A stretch of DNA of 64,000 nucleotides from Artemia franciscana (taxonomy: Eukaryota; Arthropoda; Branchiopoda; Anostraca; Artemiidae). Both the position numbers and the translations under genes were made by a program. This document shows, in pieces, positions 44,130 through 53,844 of the stretch. Every line of letters starts with the position of its first letter. The first letter of the stretch is position 1. The stretch is from the NCBI RefSeq assembly GCF_032884065.1, contig NC_088867.1, positions 59,896,317 through 59,960,316 on the forward strand. Direction: 5' to 3'. The notes under the pieces are model-generated. The model searched no databases, was not told the DNA's origin, and saw only the letters and a program-made list of their open reading frames with translations.

Positions 44130-45120
44130 ATAGATTTAAAATATGTACTCCAAAATTTGTACCATGGTGGGGAGGGCGTTTTTGGCTAGAAGAGATTTGG
44201 AGAAAAGACGAATTATAATGGAGTTTCAACTGGTGCGTAACATATATTAATGCCGGTATTAATTTATGACATTCTCACTAAATACCCTCTTTAATACCTT
44301 CTTGGTATTAGCATTTATTTGGACTAGTCACATGTTGTCAGAATCTTACTGCATTGTTAGAGTATACTGCATACAATTGAACAGAGAACAGATAAAATTA
44401 GAGTAAAGGAAACAAACTGAGTTGAAGACAAAGGAAAAGTTGAAATGTATGCAGAAGAAAAAGAAGAACAAAAGGTAAAAACAGACCTCATGTCAAATAA
44501 ACGAAACTGCACTTGAATAAGCAGCAAAAATTGCTGTCTTGTGTCTACAATATGTAGAAACTCTTCACTCTGAACTATACTCAACGTACTAACCAAGGAT
44601 ACCAGGGGTGATTTGCTACCTTTTTATCATAATTTCCATTTAATCGAATTTATATATTTAAAAAAAAAAACGTTGCATCATATTTTATCTTATTTTGATT
44701 AATGTGATTATTTAGATTGCTTTAAGATACGTCTTAAGACAATTATACCATCCATTTGGGTTGCAAAGAAGTAATCCCTGTGAGTATTAATGGAAAGTGA
44801 GTCAGTCTTTTGAATCCATGATTAGATTAGTTTTTTTTTTGGCGTTTGCCTATGTAAGGTTTTCAGATACGGCAATGTTGGTATTTCAGCTTTTTGCTGA
44901 GCAGGAAAGCTATTATCTTAGCTAGCCCCTCCTCCCTCCAAGGGTCCGACCTTTGTTCATCTATGTCAGTAATGGTGTATTGTTTTTTAGGCATAAACGG
45001 GTACACTATACATTATGCCCATTTTTTGAAAATTTTCGTTTTCTGGAATAAAAATTCCCTTTGAAACTGCTAAAAATTGCAAGCCGTCTTGCAACATCTT
45101 GCTTTTTTTTAAATTAATAC
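44130..45120. other. AHSA1 intron 4, nothing recognised
   Basis: AT-rich sequence with short A and T runs; no exon or element identified. Confidence 0.5.
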
Positions 45121-45122
45121 AG

Positions 45123-45667
45123 ATGTTCTTATAATCAAGGTGGATCTGTAAGAAAATATATTTTGCCCTATGCCCCCCCCCCCCTTCCTCTGGAATCTTG
45201 ATTACCTCAATGTGTTTTCGTGTGTAATCTATCTGTTTCGTTTTTCGTTATTTTTTTTTTATTTGTACTTAGTATTTCTAGAGAGCAGAGAGGGAGGGAA
45301 AAGACTAATATAGGTTTATTCAAGGTACTAACTTCGCTGATTGGTTCTTCGCATTTGCTCTCTTCTTCTTTTCGTCATCTTAATTCCTCCTACAATGAAT
45401 CAGTATGTACACTAATTTTTTTTTCGCTGATTCAACGACTGGGGTCGATCTGTATGTGTCTTACTTGACAAGTATAGACTTTTTTTTTAAGATTTTGGTC
45501 TTTTAGACTAGAAGTCAGTAGTAACAGTGATTAAGTAGGGCCCAACGTGTGGGTGCTTCGAGAGGATTAGGAGCATATGGTAAATGTTTTCTAGAGAAAT
45601 AGTTTAAGAATAGTATTAACTTTTCCTTTGTATGACCATAAACGTAGAGTAAGCTGCATAAAAAAAC
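45123..45667 (+). repeat. Direct repeat B, copy 2 (right of AHSA1 exon 4)
   Basis: Near-identical to 39918-40450, same orientation, 5.2 kb apart. On the right the similarity stops at AGCTGCATA, but sequence related to the RTE-like LINE 3' region continues (GTTCGAGCCCACTTTCTAGG) to about 45740. Confidence 0.93.
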
Positions 45668-45744
45668 TTAGTTCGAGCCCACTTTCTAGGGACATATTGA
45701 AGAAAACTTAAGATCATGGTCACGCTGTATGGATGAAGGGTGAC

Positions 45745-46485
45745 AGGCCATGGCGTGCATTTGTGCTTAGCCAAGTCCAATGCTTGCCATCGAAAGAAAA
45801 TTAGCCGGATAGGCTGTCAGACCATTGTTAATTTAGCCAACGATAAGGTCGCTTCCAACCGGTTGTTATAAAATGAAGTAGATGGCCACTGTGGGGGTGT
45901 CTCCCATACATTAGGGCTCGAGGTTTGTTCAGCTGTTTGGGTTGAAAACCAAGACTAATTAGTGTACTGGAGCGACTTCTCGTTGCTATCGCTTCGTACC
46001 ATCGCAGCCTTTTATCTTCCTCAGGCTCTGTGACTAGAATACGTTGATGGCATTTAGAGTTGCGGCTGATGCTTGCAACGGCTCAGCTCCACAGCTGATG
46101 ATTGACTTTCACCAAAGGCAGTGGCTCCATCCAAAATGCAAAGATGGTCACAGAGTTGGAGGGGAACGGGATGGGAAGAAGGTATTATAAACGGAAGGAA
46201 AAGGAGAATAATTAGTGAGCAACTAAAACTCTCAATGTAATATTCTGTACGAATTCTTAAGTTCTGGTGTGTTTATATGATATTGTGACGGCTATATTGC
46301 TAGGCGGGCTTATGGCTAGGGGCATCAGTTTCTTGAGGGAAAGAATTTTGTGTAAGAAATTCGAGATTTTGAGTACTCGTTTAATATTTAGCTGGTCCAC
46401 GATACAGGTGTCTAGAAAATTTGCAGAAATTCCTTTTCTTCAAATTCAGTAGAATTACTTTTGGGCTCACTTTGCAGTACAGTCA
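45745..46485. other. AHSA1 intron 4, nothing firmly recognised
   Basis: More GC-balanced than its surroundings between 45745 and 46170, which suggests part of an inserted element, but no protein or repeat could be named. Confidence 0.45.
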
Positions 46486-46488
46486 CCT

Positions 46489-46660
46489 TTATGTTTTTAG
46501 GTCGGATAGTTCTGATGTAGGTGACCATTGCACTTGATATATTTTGGTTATTCTTTTGAACTTCGAGCGTGTTGGAAAATTTGAGGGGCAGAATCTAGCA
46601 ATATGTCCAAATTTGAAACAATTCTGGCACTAGAATGATCTGATTTTATTGGTCTTGAAT
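46489..46660 (-). pseudogene. CCHC zinc-knuckle fragment, probably nucleic-acid-binding ORF1 of a retrotransposon
   Basis: On the minus strand CQNCFKFGHIARFC (46588-46629) is a perfect C-x2-C-x4-H-x4-C zinc knuckle, followed by basic sequence. Such knuckles occur in ORF1 of Jockey/I-type LINEs and in Gag of LTR elements. A minus-strand open stretch further right (46896-47306) may belong to the same element. Family and age cannot be decided; it is a broken fossil. Confidence 0.55.
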
Positions 46661-47479
46661 GCCCCTCGTTTTTTTTTCTTTTACTAAATAGGAAAAGAGG
46701 GAATAAAGTTTCGATATCGCTACTAATATAATTTTTTTCTTATCATTTGCAAGCCAATCAAATTGAAGTGGAGTAGGTATATTCTTTGGGATGTGTACAT
46801 GGCTATCTTAGACATTTTTAAGGGAGACCAATCATTGTATTTGTTTGGACATCCACAATGCTGTTTGCGTTTAGTGTTTTCTCAGGTGTCTGTCATTATA
46901 CTGGTTTAACGGTTTTTCGGTTATTAACTTTTAATTGTTTTAACTGGTTTAATGGTTCAATTTGGCAGATGGATGTTTGGGGAAAGGCGGGAATTGGGTT
47001 GTTAGTTTTAATCGGTGGATTTTTTTTCCATTTTTTTTTAGCATTTGCGGTGATATATTTCTTTGAATTCATGGGAAGACTTAGGACTGCCAGAAATCCA
47101 TCATTAAGATTTTTCAGACCGACTGGGATTTCTGTTAGGTTGGTTTCATCCATCAGAGCGTAATCATCAGGATTTAATAGTTCAGGTGACTCGTGGTTTA
47201 ATACTGACTGACCAGTAGGAGCGATTAGCGAGTTATACCCTTTAAGGATTGAGTGGCTGTACAGAGCTTGTAGGGGAAAAAAAAGGATTGCCTTGGTTGC
47301 TGGCACTTTCCAGGAGGTAATTTACACACGGGGCTCTTAGAAAAGTTAGCAAAAAAGTAGCTATAAGAGATTGTACCCCTCGTGTCTCAGCGACTACCAT
47401 AGATCCGTAGAATTAATGTAAAGCCAATCACTCTGGATAATGTTTTGTCTTGTTAATAATTGAATGATTTCCTCTTCAG

Positions 47480-47688
47480 AATTTTCTCAAGGAATGATTC
47501 TCCCCAAGAAGGAAGAAACAACTAAGGCTGCTGTGAATAAAACAAATGTAACTAGTAGAGTGTTTACCCCTGTGCAGTCAAAAGAAACAAAAGGATTAGG
47601 TGTCAAAATAGAAACTACAACCTTAAAGGATGAGCTGAATTTCAAGTGTACTGTAAACGAACTTTATAATGCCTTGACTATCCCAGAG
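47480..47688 (+). CDS. AHSA1: AHSA1 exon 5 (interdomain linker and start of C-terminal domain)
   Basis: Acceptor ctcttcag, donor gag/gtaagt. Encodes residues 162-231. It opens EFSQGMILPKKEE (human EFTQGMILP), passes through a lysine/threonine-rich, low-complexity linker, and ends with VKIETTTLKDELNFKCTVNE and LYNALTIPE (human CKITLKETFLTSPEELYRVFTTQE). The linker is the most diverged part, as usual in the family. Confidence 0.95.
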
Positions 47689-47902
47689 GTAAGTCTTTGT
47701 GTCTTGCTCCTGTTCTCTTCCAGAAAAGATTCTGGGTAAACCTTGCATAGTTAAGCTTAATGCATTTTCAAATGGAACACTAATTGCTGGAAAATATAAA
47801 AATTAGCAATGACATAAAAGCTCAAAATATGCACTCAGATTTAAATGAAAATAGGCTGAAATGACAGTTGTATGGTTTTACATAGGCAAAGACTGTTTTT
47901 AG

Positions 47903-48088
47903 TTATTAACTATGAATGCCTACATTTATTTTATTATCTGTTTTAATATTTTTACAGCAAAAAAAGGGATCAGAAGAGAATTTTTCTTTACTTTCTTATG
48001 AATTTTGTTGACTATGAATGCTTGCATTTCTTTTATTATCTATTTTAATATTTTTACAGGAAAAAAAGTCAGAAGAGAATTTTTTTTC
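47903..48088 (+). repeat. 102-bp tandem duplication with acceptor-like ends, AHSA1 intron 5
   Basis: Two copies offset by 102 bp: TATGAATGCCTACATTTATT and TATGAATGCTTGCATTTCTT, each followed by TTAATATTTTTACAG, an A-run and TCAGAAGAGAATTTTT. Each copy thus carries a plausible 3' splice site, but no coding sequence follows. Confidence 0.85.
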
Positions 48089-48089
48089 C

Positions 48090-49200
48090 TTCAAGTTGTA
48101 CAGAAATACTTGATCTTAACTGTAAATAACAGTCCTAGAAAGCACTGTCCTGAAATAAATAAAAAAAAAATGTTTATTTGAAATAATGTTAAAAATGTTT
48201 ATTGAACATAAAAAATGTTCTAATCTCTTTTGTTGGAATCTGACGTTGATTTTCATTGTTTGTAGCGTAAAATTGCAATCTTCATTTAATAATAATAATA
48301 AAAAAAAAATGTAAACGTCACATGTATATAATGAGTAGGGGGTGGAGGGTGATGGAATATTCAAGAATTTTTTTTTAGGTGTAATAAATACCACGTGCTT
48401 CTATTTCTTCTGAGGTCAGTACAAAGGTTTGTATGTCTGAGCTTTCGGTGAAGTTTCTGAGAAACTTGCTTGAAAAATTCAATTGAAATAAATGTTAAAC
48501 CATGCACAAAAAATAACAGAGTTGGCCCTCCCAACTTAAGCTTGTAGATCCGGTTTTCTCATCAGCAATTAAAAATATGATTATGATTTAACACTGTGAT
48601 TATGATAATAATTATGATATGATTATGATAATTGGGCTTACAATCTACTAAATTTGAGTAATTTTTTATATACCATTTCATTACTATTTTTATAACCAGT
48701 AGCTTTATTACCTTTTATATACCATTGAAAATCCTCGCACCGGTTATTTCGAAAATTTACCATCTCTATAAATAACGTGAACTAAGCGACATCAGCCTTG
48801 AAATGCTACACCGGTAGTGGTGACCTGTTTCATGGCCATGATCTGTACTTGCCCTCTCCTATCCTACTCTGCTGAGAATTAAGTGTTTCAGTAAGAAAGC
48901 ATAGCGATCTGGTGGTGGGTAGCAAATTGTAAAGATAATACTGATGAAAAGGTAAGGAGGTACATTACTGTGTATCTCATGCATGTACCATGGATGCCAT
49001 TAAGAGGCACCTTACCTTACGTGAACAGAAACCTCTGTTTGAAAAAAAGATCACTGTCAAAATTTGCAGCTGTATTGTATTAGATGTCTAATTTATTAGA
49101 TAGATAACTGTATTTTAAGATATATAATGCAATTATTATAGATTACTAATATTTTTATACAATTGGATATATGTGATTTTGTATTTTTACCATTCTTGTT
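48090..49200. other. AHSA1 intron 5, nothing recognised
   Basis: AT-rich; a GC-richer patch at 48740-49030 has no recognisable family. Confidence 0.5.
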
Positions 49201-49204
49201 TCAG

Positions 49205-49306
49205 ATGGTTCAAGCATTTACAAGAGGGCCTATAAAAATGGACGTGGAAAAGGGAGGAAAATTCTCATTCTTCAATGGATTTGTTTGTGGTAGTTTTGTA
49301 GACATA
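49205..49306 (+). CDS. AHSA1: AHSA1 exon 6 (C-terminal Bet v1-like domain)
   Basis: Acceptor tgtttcag, donor ata/gtaagt; 34 codons, phase 0 both sides. Encodes MVQAFTRGPIKMDVEKGGKF and SFFNGFVCGSFVDI, matching human LVQAFTHAPATLEADRGGKF and MVDGNVSGEFTDL. This is the first beta-strand hairpin of the AHSA1 (START/Bet v1-like) C-terminal domain that contacts the Hsp90 N-terminal dimer interface. Confidence 0.95.
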
Positions 49307-49309
49307 GTA

Positions 49310-51660
49310 AGTGAAGTATTTTATTTATTTCATTCCTTAGTTCCTTTGCTCTTTTTGTTAATGGGGAACTCCATTTGATATTACTACTTAATTTTCAGCA
49401 GAGGTGTTAATTCACGGAATCCACAGATGGGGAAGGAAGGGGGGTAAAATTGTATTTTTGAATGTAGAGGGGTATTCTTTTCAATTATCCAAATTAAAGT
49501 ACCGAAAAAGGCCATCTTCCGGAAAAATACCGAAAACCGGCATTCTTCAAACTCAGAGGGAGGAGGCCATCTCCCACCCCCAAAAAAAACAAATTGTATT
49601 TTCAAAATTTAGGAGGATTTATTTTTGTTATAATTACTTAGTTTCTGGCAGTGGAATCAATCAACGGAAACTACGGAGGGGGGGTTAGCAAAAATAGTAG
49701 TTCAAAATGTAAGGAGCGAGTTTTTTCCATTTTTTGAGAATATCTGCTTATTTTTCCTTCGTAACTTCTTTACAGCTTGTTAAGGACCTGTTCTAACCAT
49801 ATTTAAATTAGCCCCAGATTGGTTATCAGGAAGCTGAGAAATCCTTATATCATATTTTGTGGAAATTTCGACATGATCCGTGTTGATATTTATGTTTCTC
49901 CCTTGATAAACTCTAGTTGATGCTCTCTTGCAAAGAAAACAGTTTACACACAAAAACACACACGCATACTTGTTTCCTATATATACCTATACTAGTAAAG
50001 GAGTTACGATTTACCATATTTTTTTTTCGCCTCTTTCTCTTGTTACGATTGGCTTTTATGAGTGTAGTGACTATTTTATTTGGAAAGAGTAGGTGAAAAT
50101 TTTACCTACTAGATATCAAAAGATAAATATGCAATTATATTCTGTATTCAATTGTCTTTCCAAGTATAATAATTGCTCCTGTCGCAATTGTGTCGGGTTG
50201 ACAAATGGTACCAAAACTTGAGGTGTTCTATAGTGGATTTAACCTCCCTGGCCTTGTCTGAGAGAATTACTTGTTTTGGGTAGAAACATTTGTCTTGGGA
50301 AGCAGTCGGGAAGTTGAAGGCCCTCCTTTTCAGTTACGTTTAAGGGTGCTTTACTCTATCCATGCTAGGCTTTGGTAGCCTAAAATAATTTGGGCTAGCT
50401 ATCAGTTCTACCTAATCATTTTACTTGTAGTTTATTACTAAAACAACTTGCTAGATTATTAAAATTATATCTTTTCACTTTTTTCAGTTCATTTTTAGTT
50501 TTGATTATAATTAAATAATTGTGAAGATAAATAATTACTGATAAATTATAAAAAAAATTGTAACTTATTCCTGACAACTGGCGATTTCTTCTGTAAAGAA
50601 ATAAAAATTTCATAACGAAAAAAAAACAATTCAAAGCAATAGAAAAGAAATAATAAAAAAAGAAATCTGCTGCGTATAACATGGATGTTACCACACTATC
50701 TTCACCTGGGCCTCATTACTTTTCAATTCTCTTAGTACTGTCTGTGACTCCTTGCAAATGTATTTTTTTTTTTTTTCAATTCATAGAAAAAACATTTCTT
50801 TTAGTAAGGCTACTGTTGGAAAATTACAGTTTTTTTTTCTTTTTCTGTTTTTCTTTTTTGAGCATTGAGGACGACTTGGCGGAGGTCCTTGTCGAAATAT
50901 TAGCTTGATTTTCGTTTTTCGTGTTTTGCTACTGGCTGACAAAATCCTCGTTTTTTCACCTTTTTGATTTTTCCTCTTTTCATTTATTATTTCCTTTCTT
51001 GATTTCATACGTCATGCATAGCCAGTATGGTCTCAAAACACATTTCCATCTCGGCGAGGGCGTTAAAATAAACGATCGTTTATTTTGCCTCTCGTTTATT
51101 GTAGTGATAATAAATAGTGATGGCCCCATCGGTGCCGTCGACGTGTGTTTGACCAAACGTGTTTTTTTTCGTTTATACCCCTAAGAAACGCTCAGTAAAA
51201 CAAACGGTTAGTAAAAACGTCAAACGTGTCTCAGGGCTAAAAGACTGTCTGACTTAACAAAGCTTATCAGAACGTTAGTGTGTATCAAAGTAGAGGTAGT
51301 TAAAAATTTTAAATATTGGAATATTGCCTGAAACAAAATTATTTTTCCCAATATAAACAAAATATTGCCAAATATTTGGCAATATTTTTGGAATATTGCC
51401 AAATCCCCAGAACAGCCAAGCTGTCAACCTGGCTGAAAAGATTTATTCTGAAATTTTGTATTTTCCGCTATTTTATCTGCCTCGTTGATATGGCAACTAT
51501 GAACTTATATAAGCACTTTGTTTTCTTGGTGGTGCTTGGATGTGGTTGTACATATACAGGTGTGATTTATCCTTTTTCACAGTGGCTGCAAAATCATAGG
51601 GTTTACTGAAAGCATTGGGTGAGAGGATGGCAGTGCAGGTAGGGATGGGGCTCAAGTTAA
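49310..51660. other. AHSA1 intron 6, left part, nothing recognised
   Basis: Contains a perfect palindrome AATAAACGATCGTTTATT at about 51068-51085 and scattered repeat-like GC-rich phrases (ACGACTTGGCGGAGGTCC at about 50869). Small open frames on both strands are without family resemblance. Confidence 0.5.
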
Positions 51661-51667
51661 AACCTCG

Positions 51668-52291
51668 GTAAAATCCTAGTTAATTGACATCTTGCTATCT
51701 TGGAAAGGGTTTAGGTTAGGAAAATGAAACTTTCAGGGATGAGTCTACAGGCTAAAGTATGTCCTGGGAAGGTAGTTTAAAGTACCCACCTCCACTCCTC
51801 CCTCTAGAGGGCCCTGAAATTTGCCTACATGACAGGTCTATACCTATTGAAATTTTGACAAAACAACATTTTACCTTAATTTTCAGTTACTACTTGCTTT
51901 TTCTCTGTATTTGTTCTGAAAATGCAATTCCTGTTATGTGAGTAGAATTTTGAGCCATATCAATGTTTTTTTTTCAAAATTTAGGAAATGTATTTGCATA
52001 TCTTTGAAACCTTATAAAATGGAATTGAGCGAAGTTATAAAGCTGAAAACAATTTTGTTGTACTTCAATTAAGCAGAAGATCTATTTCGCAAGGTTTTGC
52101 TTTTATAACACACATATTTTTAAAGGTCATCAAAGGTCAGGGCCATCTAGAGGGAGAAGGAGTGGAGGTAGTTGCTTCAAAATACCTTCCCAGGACATAC
52201 TTTAGTCTGTAGATTCATCCCTGAAAGTTTCATTTTCCTAACCTAAACCCTTTCTGAGATAGCAAGAAATCAATTAACTAGAATTTTACCA
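51668..52291. repeat. Foldback element, about 150-bp inverted arms
   Basis: The left arm 51668-51814 runs GGTAAAATCCTAGTTAATTG, TTTAGGTTAGGAAAATGAAA, CTTTCAGGGATGAGTCTACA, TATGTCCTGGGAAGGTA and CCTCTAGAGGGCC. The right arm 52137-52291 is the reverse complement with about 88-90% identity. Loop about 320 bp, no transposase. Probably a MITE or foldback in AHSA1 intron 6. Confidence 0.88.
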
Positions 52292-52294
52292 AAA

Positions 52295-53515
52295 CCTCCA
52301 ATAAGCACGGTAATTTGCCACCAGCTTCATGGGCTAAAAAACATTTGGTTGGTCTATAACAAAGAGCACAGATCTTCCTTATCAAAACAATCTGGATTAA
52401 AAGGGGGATATACCTTCCGAATCCCTTCTGGATGTTTGATGGTATGAAAGATTTTTCTAAGGTGAAAGATTTTTGCACCATCCCAGCTGTGATGTTGACT
52501 AATTGTAATTCTGTTACGAATACACAGCAGTTAGATATTTCAACTATTATGCAAGAGTTCTGAAATACCACAGTCATTTCGTTTTTACCAGATTTATGCT
52601 TGTCTTTATGAATAACGAATAAGACTAACTTCCAGGCAGTGACTCGCAAAGTTTCTAACTCGTGAATAGGCTCAAATCTGAAAATTATCCCAACAGATAA
52701 ACTACCATATTAGAAATTGAAAGGGGTTTACTTGGTGTAAGGTGTTTTTCATCATGTCGTGAGTGTGCTTTTACTTGTTTTTGTTGTCTTTGAATTTGTT
52801 ACATGAACATTTTGTTATTATGCTTTGTTTTATTGTTGTTGGTTTATTCTACTTGTTTTGTCATATGGAGGCCAGAAGTAAATTAATCGCTAAAACACTT
52901 CGCACAAGAAATAAAGAAAAAGCGCAAGACTTATAGCCGAAAACATACTGGCACCCACTTATAGCAACTACTGTAGTAGAATCAGATGTAACTTCCCTTT
53001 TTTTAACCAAAAGCGTCCAATGGTTACTGTGTTGGCGTGGAATATTTTAGTAGAAGTCTTATAAAATTTGGATTTTATGTGTATTATGCTTAGACCCGTG
53101 GTCTATTTTGTCAGTTTTTGATGAAACTTGAGTTGCATCTAGATAGCCGAAGTTGGTGTCATATCCTTTTAGTTTAAAAGGATATAAGTAAGTAATAAGT
53201 AAGTGTTTTGAATTCCAGAAATGCAGTATCAGTTTTTTCTCTATGGAAAAACTTACGAATTGCAAAGAACGATCAGTACTATTTTCACAATTAATGTCTT
53301 CTTTCTTTATCTGTTTTTCTGCATTTATCTCACGTTGGCTAAACATTTTGAAATGTTATGGCTTTCGAACTACTTTTTGTTCTGATTTTATTATTAAACT
53401 AAAACTTAAAGTACTTTCGCATGCTCGCATGCATTGCGCAAGAACCGAAAGGCTTCGACTGTGAGCGAAATGCGCGGTTGGTGGCAAATCAACTGACGCT
53501 TCCCGTGTTTTCCCC
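52295..53515. other. AHSA1 intron 6, nothing recognised
   Basis: A minus-strand frame of 123 codons (52278-52649) overlaps the foldback arm and shows no known domain. The rest is AT-rich. Confidence 0.5.
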
Positions 53516-53519
53516 CGAA

Positions 53520-53675
53520 ATTTTTCCAGGTACCCACTTAGAGCTGGGCCAGGCCTGGCACCGCTAAGCAGAGTCACACCGTTGACCCCATTTCCAAACA
53601 AAATAACCAGCGATACCAGCACTCGAACCCCTGACCTCAGGATTTCAAGTCTGGAGTGCTAACCAAATTATTGCT
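53520..53675 (-). mobile_element. tRNA-derived SINE (family 1) with head
   Basis: Minus strand from 53675: TTTGGTTAGCACTCCAGAC (A box TGGTTAGCAC), then GGTCAGGGGTTCGAGTGCTG (B box GGTTCGAGT), then GGGGTCAACGGTGTGACTCT and TCTAAGTGGGTACCTGG. It lacks the canonical tRNA 3' half, so it is a SINE and not a tRNA gene. Confidence 0.8.
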
Positions 53676-53689
53676 AAATAAAGAAGAAA

Positions 53690-53840
53690 AAAAAATCAAT
53701 GGAAGCTACGAGTGACATTTAAAACCCAAAATTTACAGAAACTACCCTATATATGAAAGTACCTACCAATCCTCTCCTTCAAAATATCCATTTCTCATTT
53801 ACTCTAAATATTTTTCTCCAAATGTAGGAATGTAATGGGT
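53690..53840. repeat. Short foldback-family end
   Basis: GCTACGAGTGACATTTAAAAC, ACAGAAACTACCCTATATATG and ATTTACTCTAAATATTTT resemble the terminal arm of the family at 8021-9858 (GGAGCGACATTAAAAC, AGAAATTAC, TTTACGCTAAA). Confidence 0.5.
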
Positions 53841-53844
53841 TGCT

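Noticed and set aside
39918-45667. The two 0.54-kb direct repeats as ends of an LTR element
   Set aside because: The enclosed DNA holds a host exon, a SINE and satellite DNA and no retroelement genes, and the repeats lack TG...CA ends; part of each resembles an RTE-like LINE 3' region.
52278-52649. 123-codon minus-strand frame as a gene
   Set aside because: Its end lies in the arm of a foldback repeat; no domain or splice context recognised.
53605-53675. tRNA gene on the minus strand
   Set aside because: A and B boxes are present, but no acceptor-stem pairing, and the body is shared with other SINE copies.
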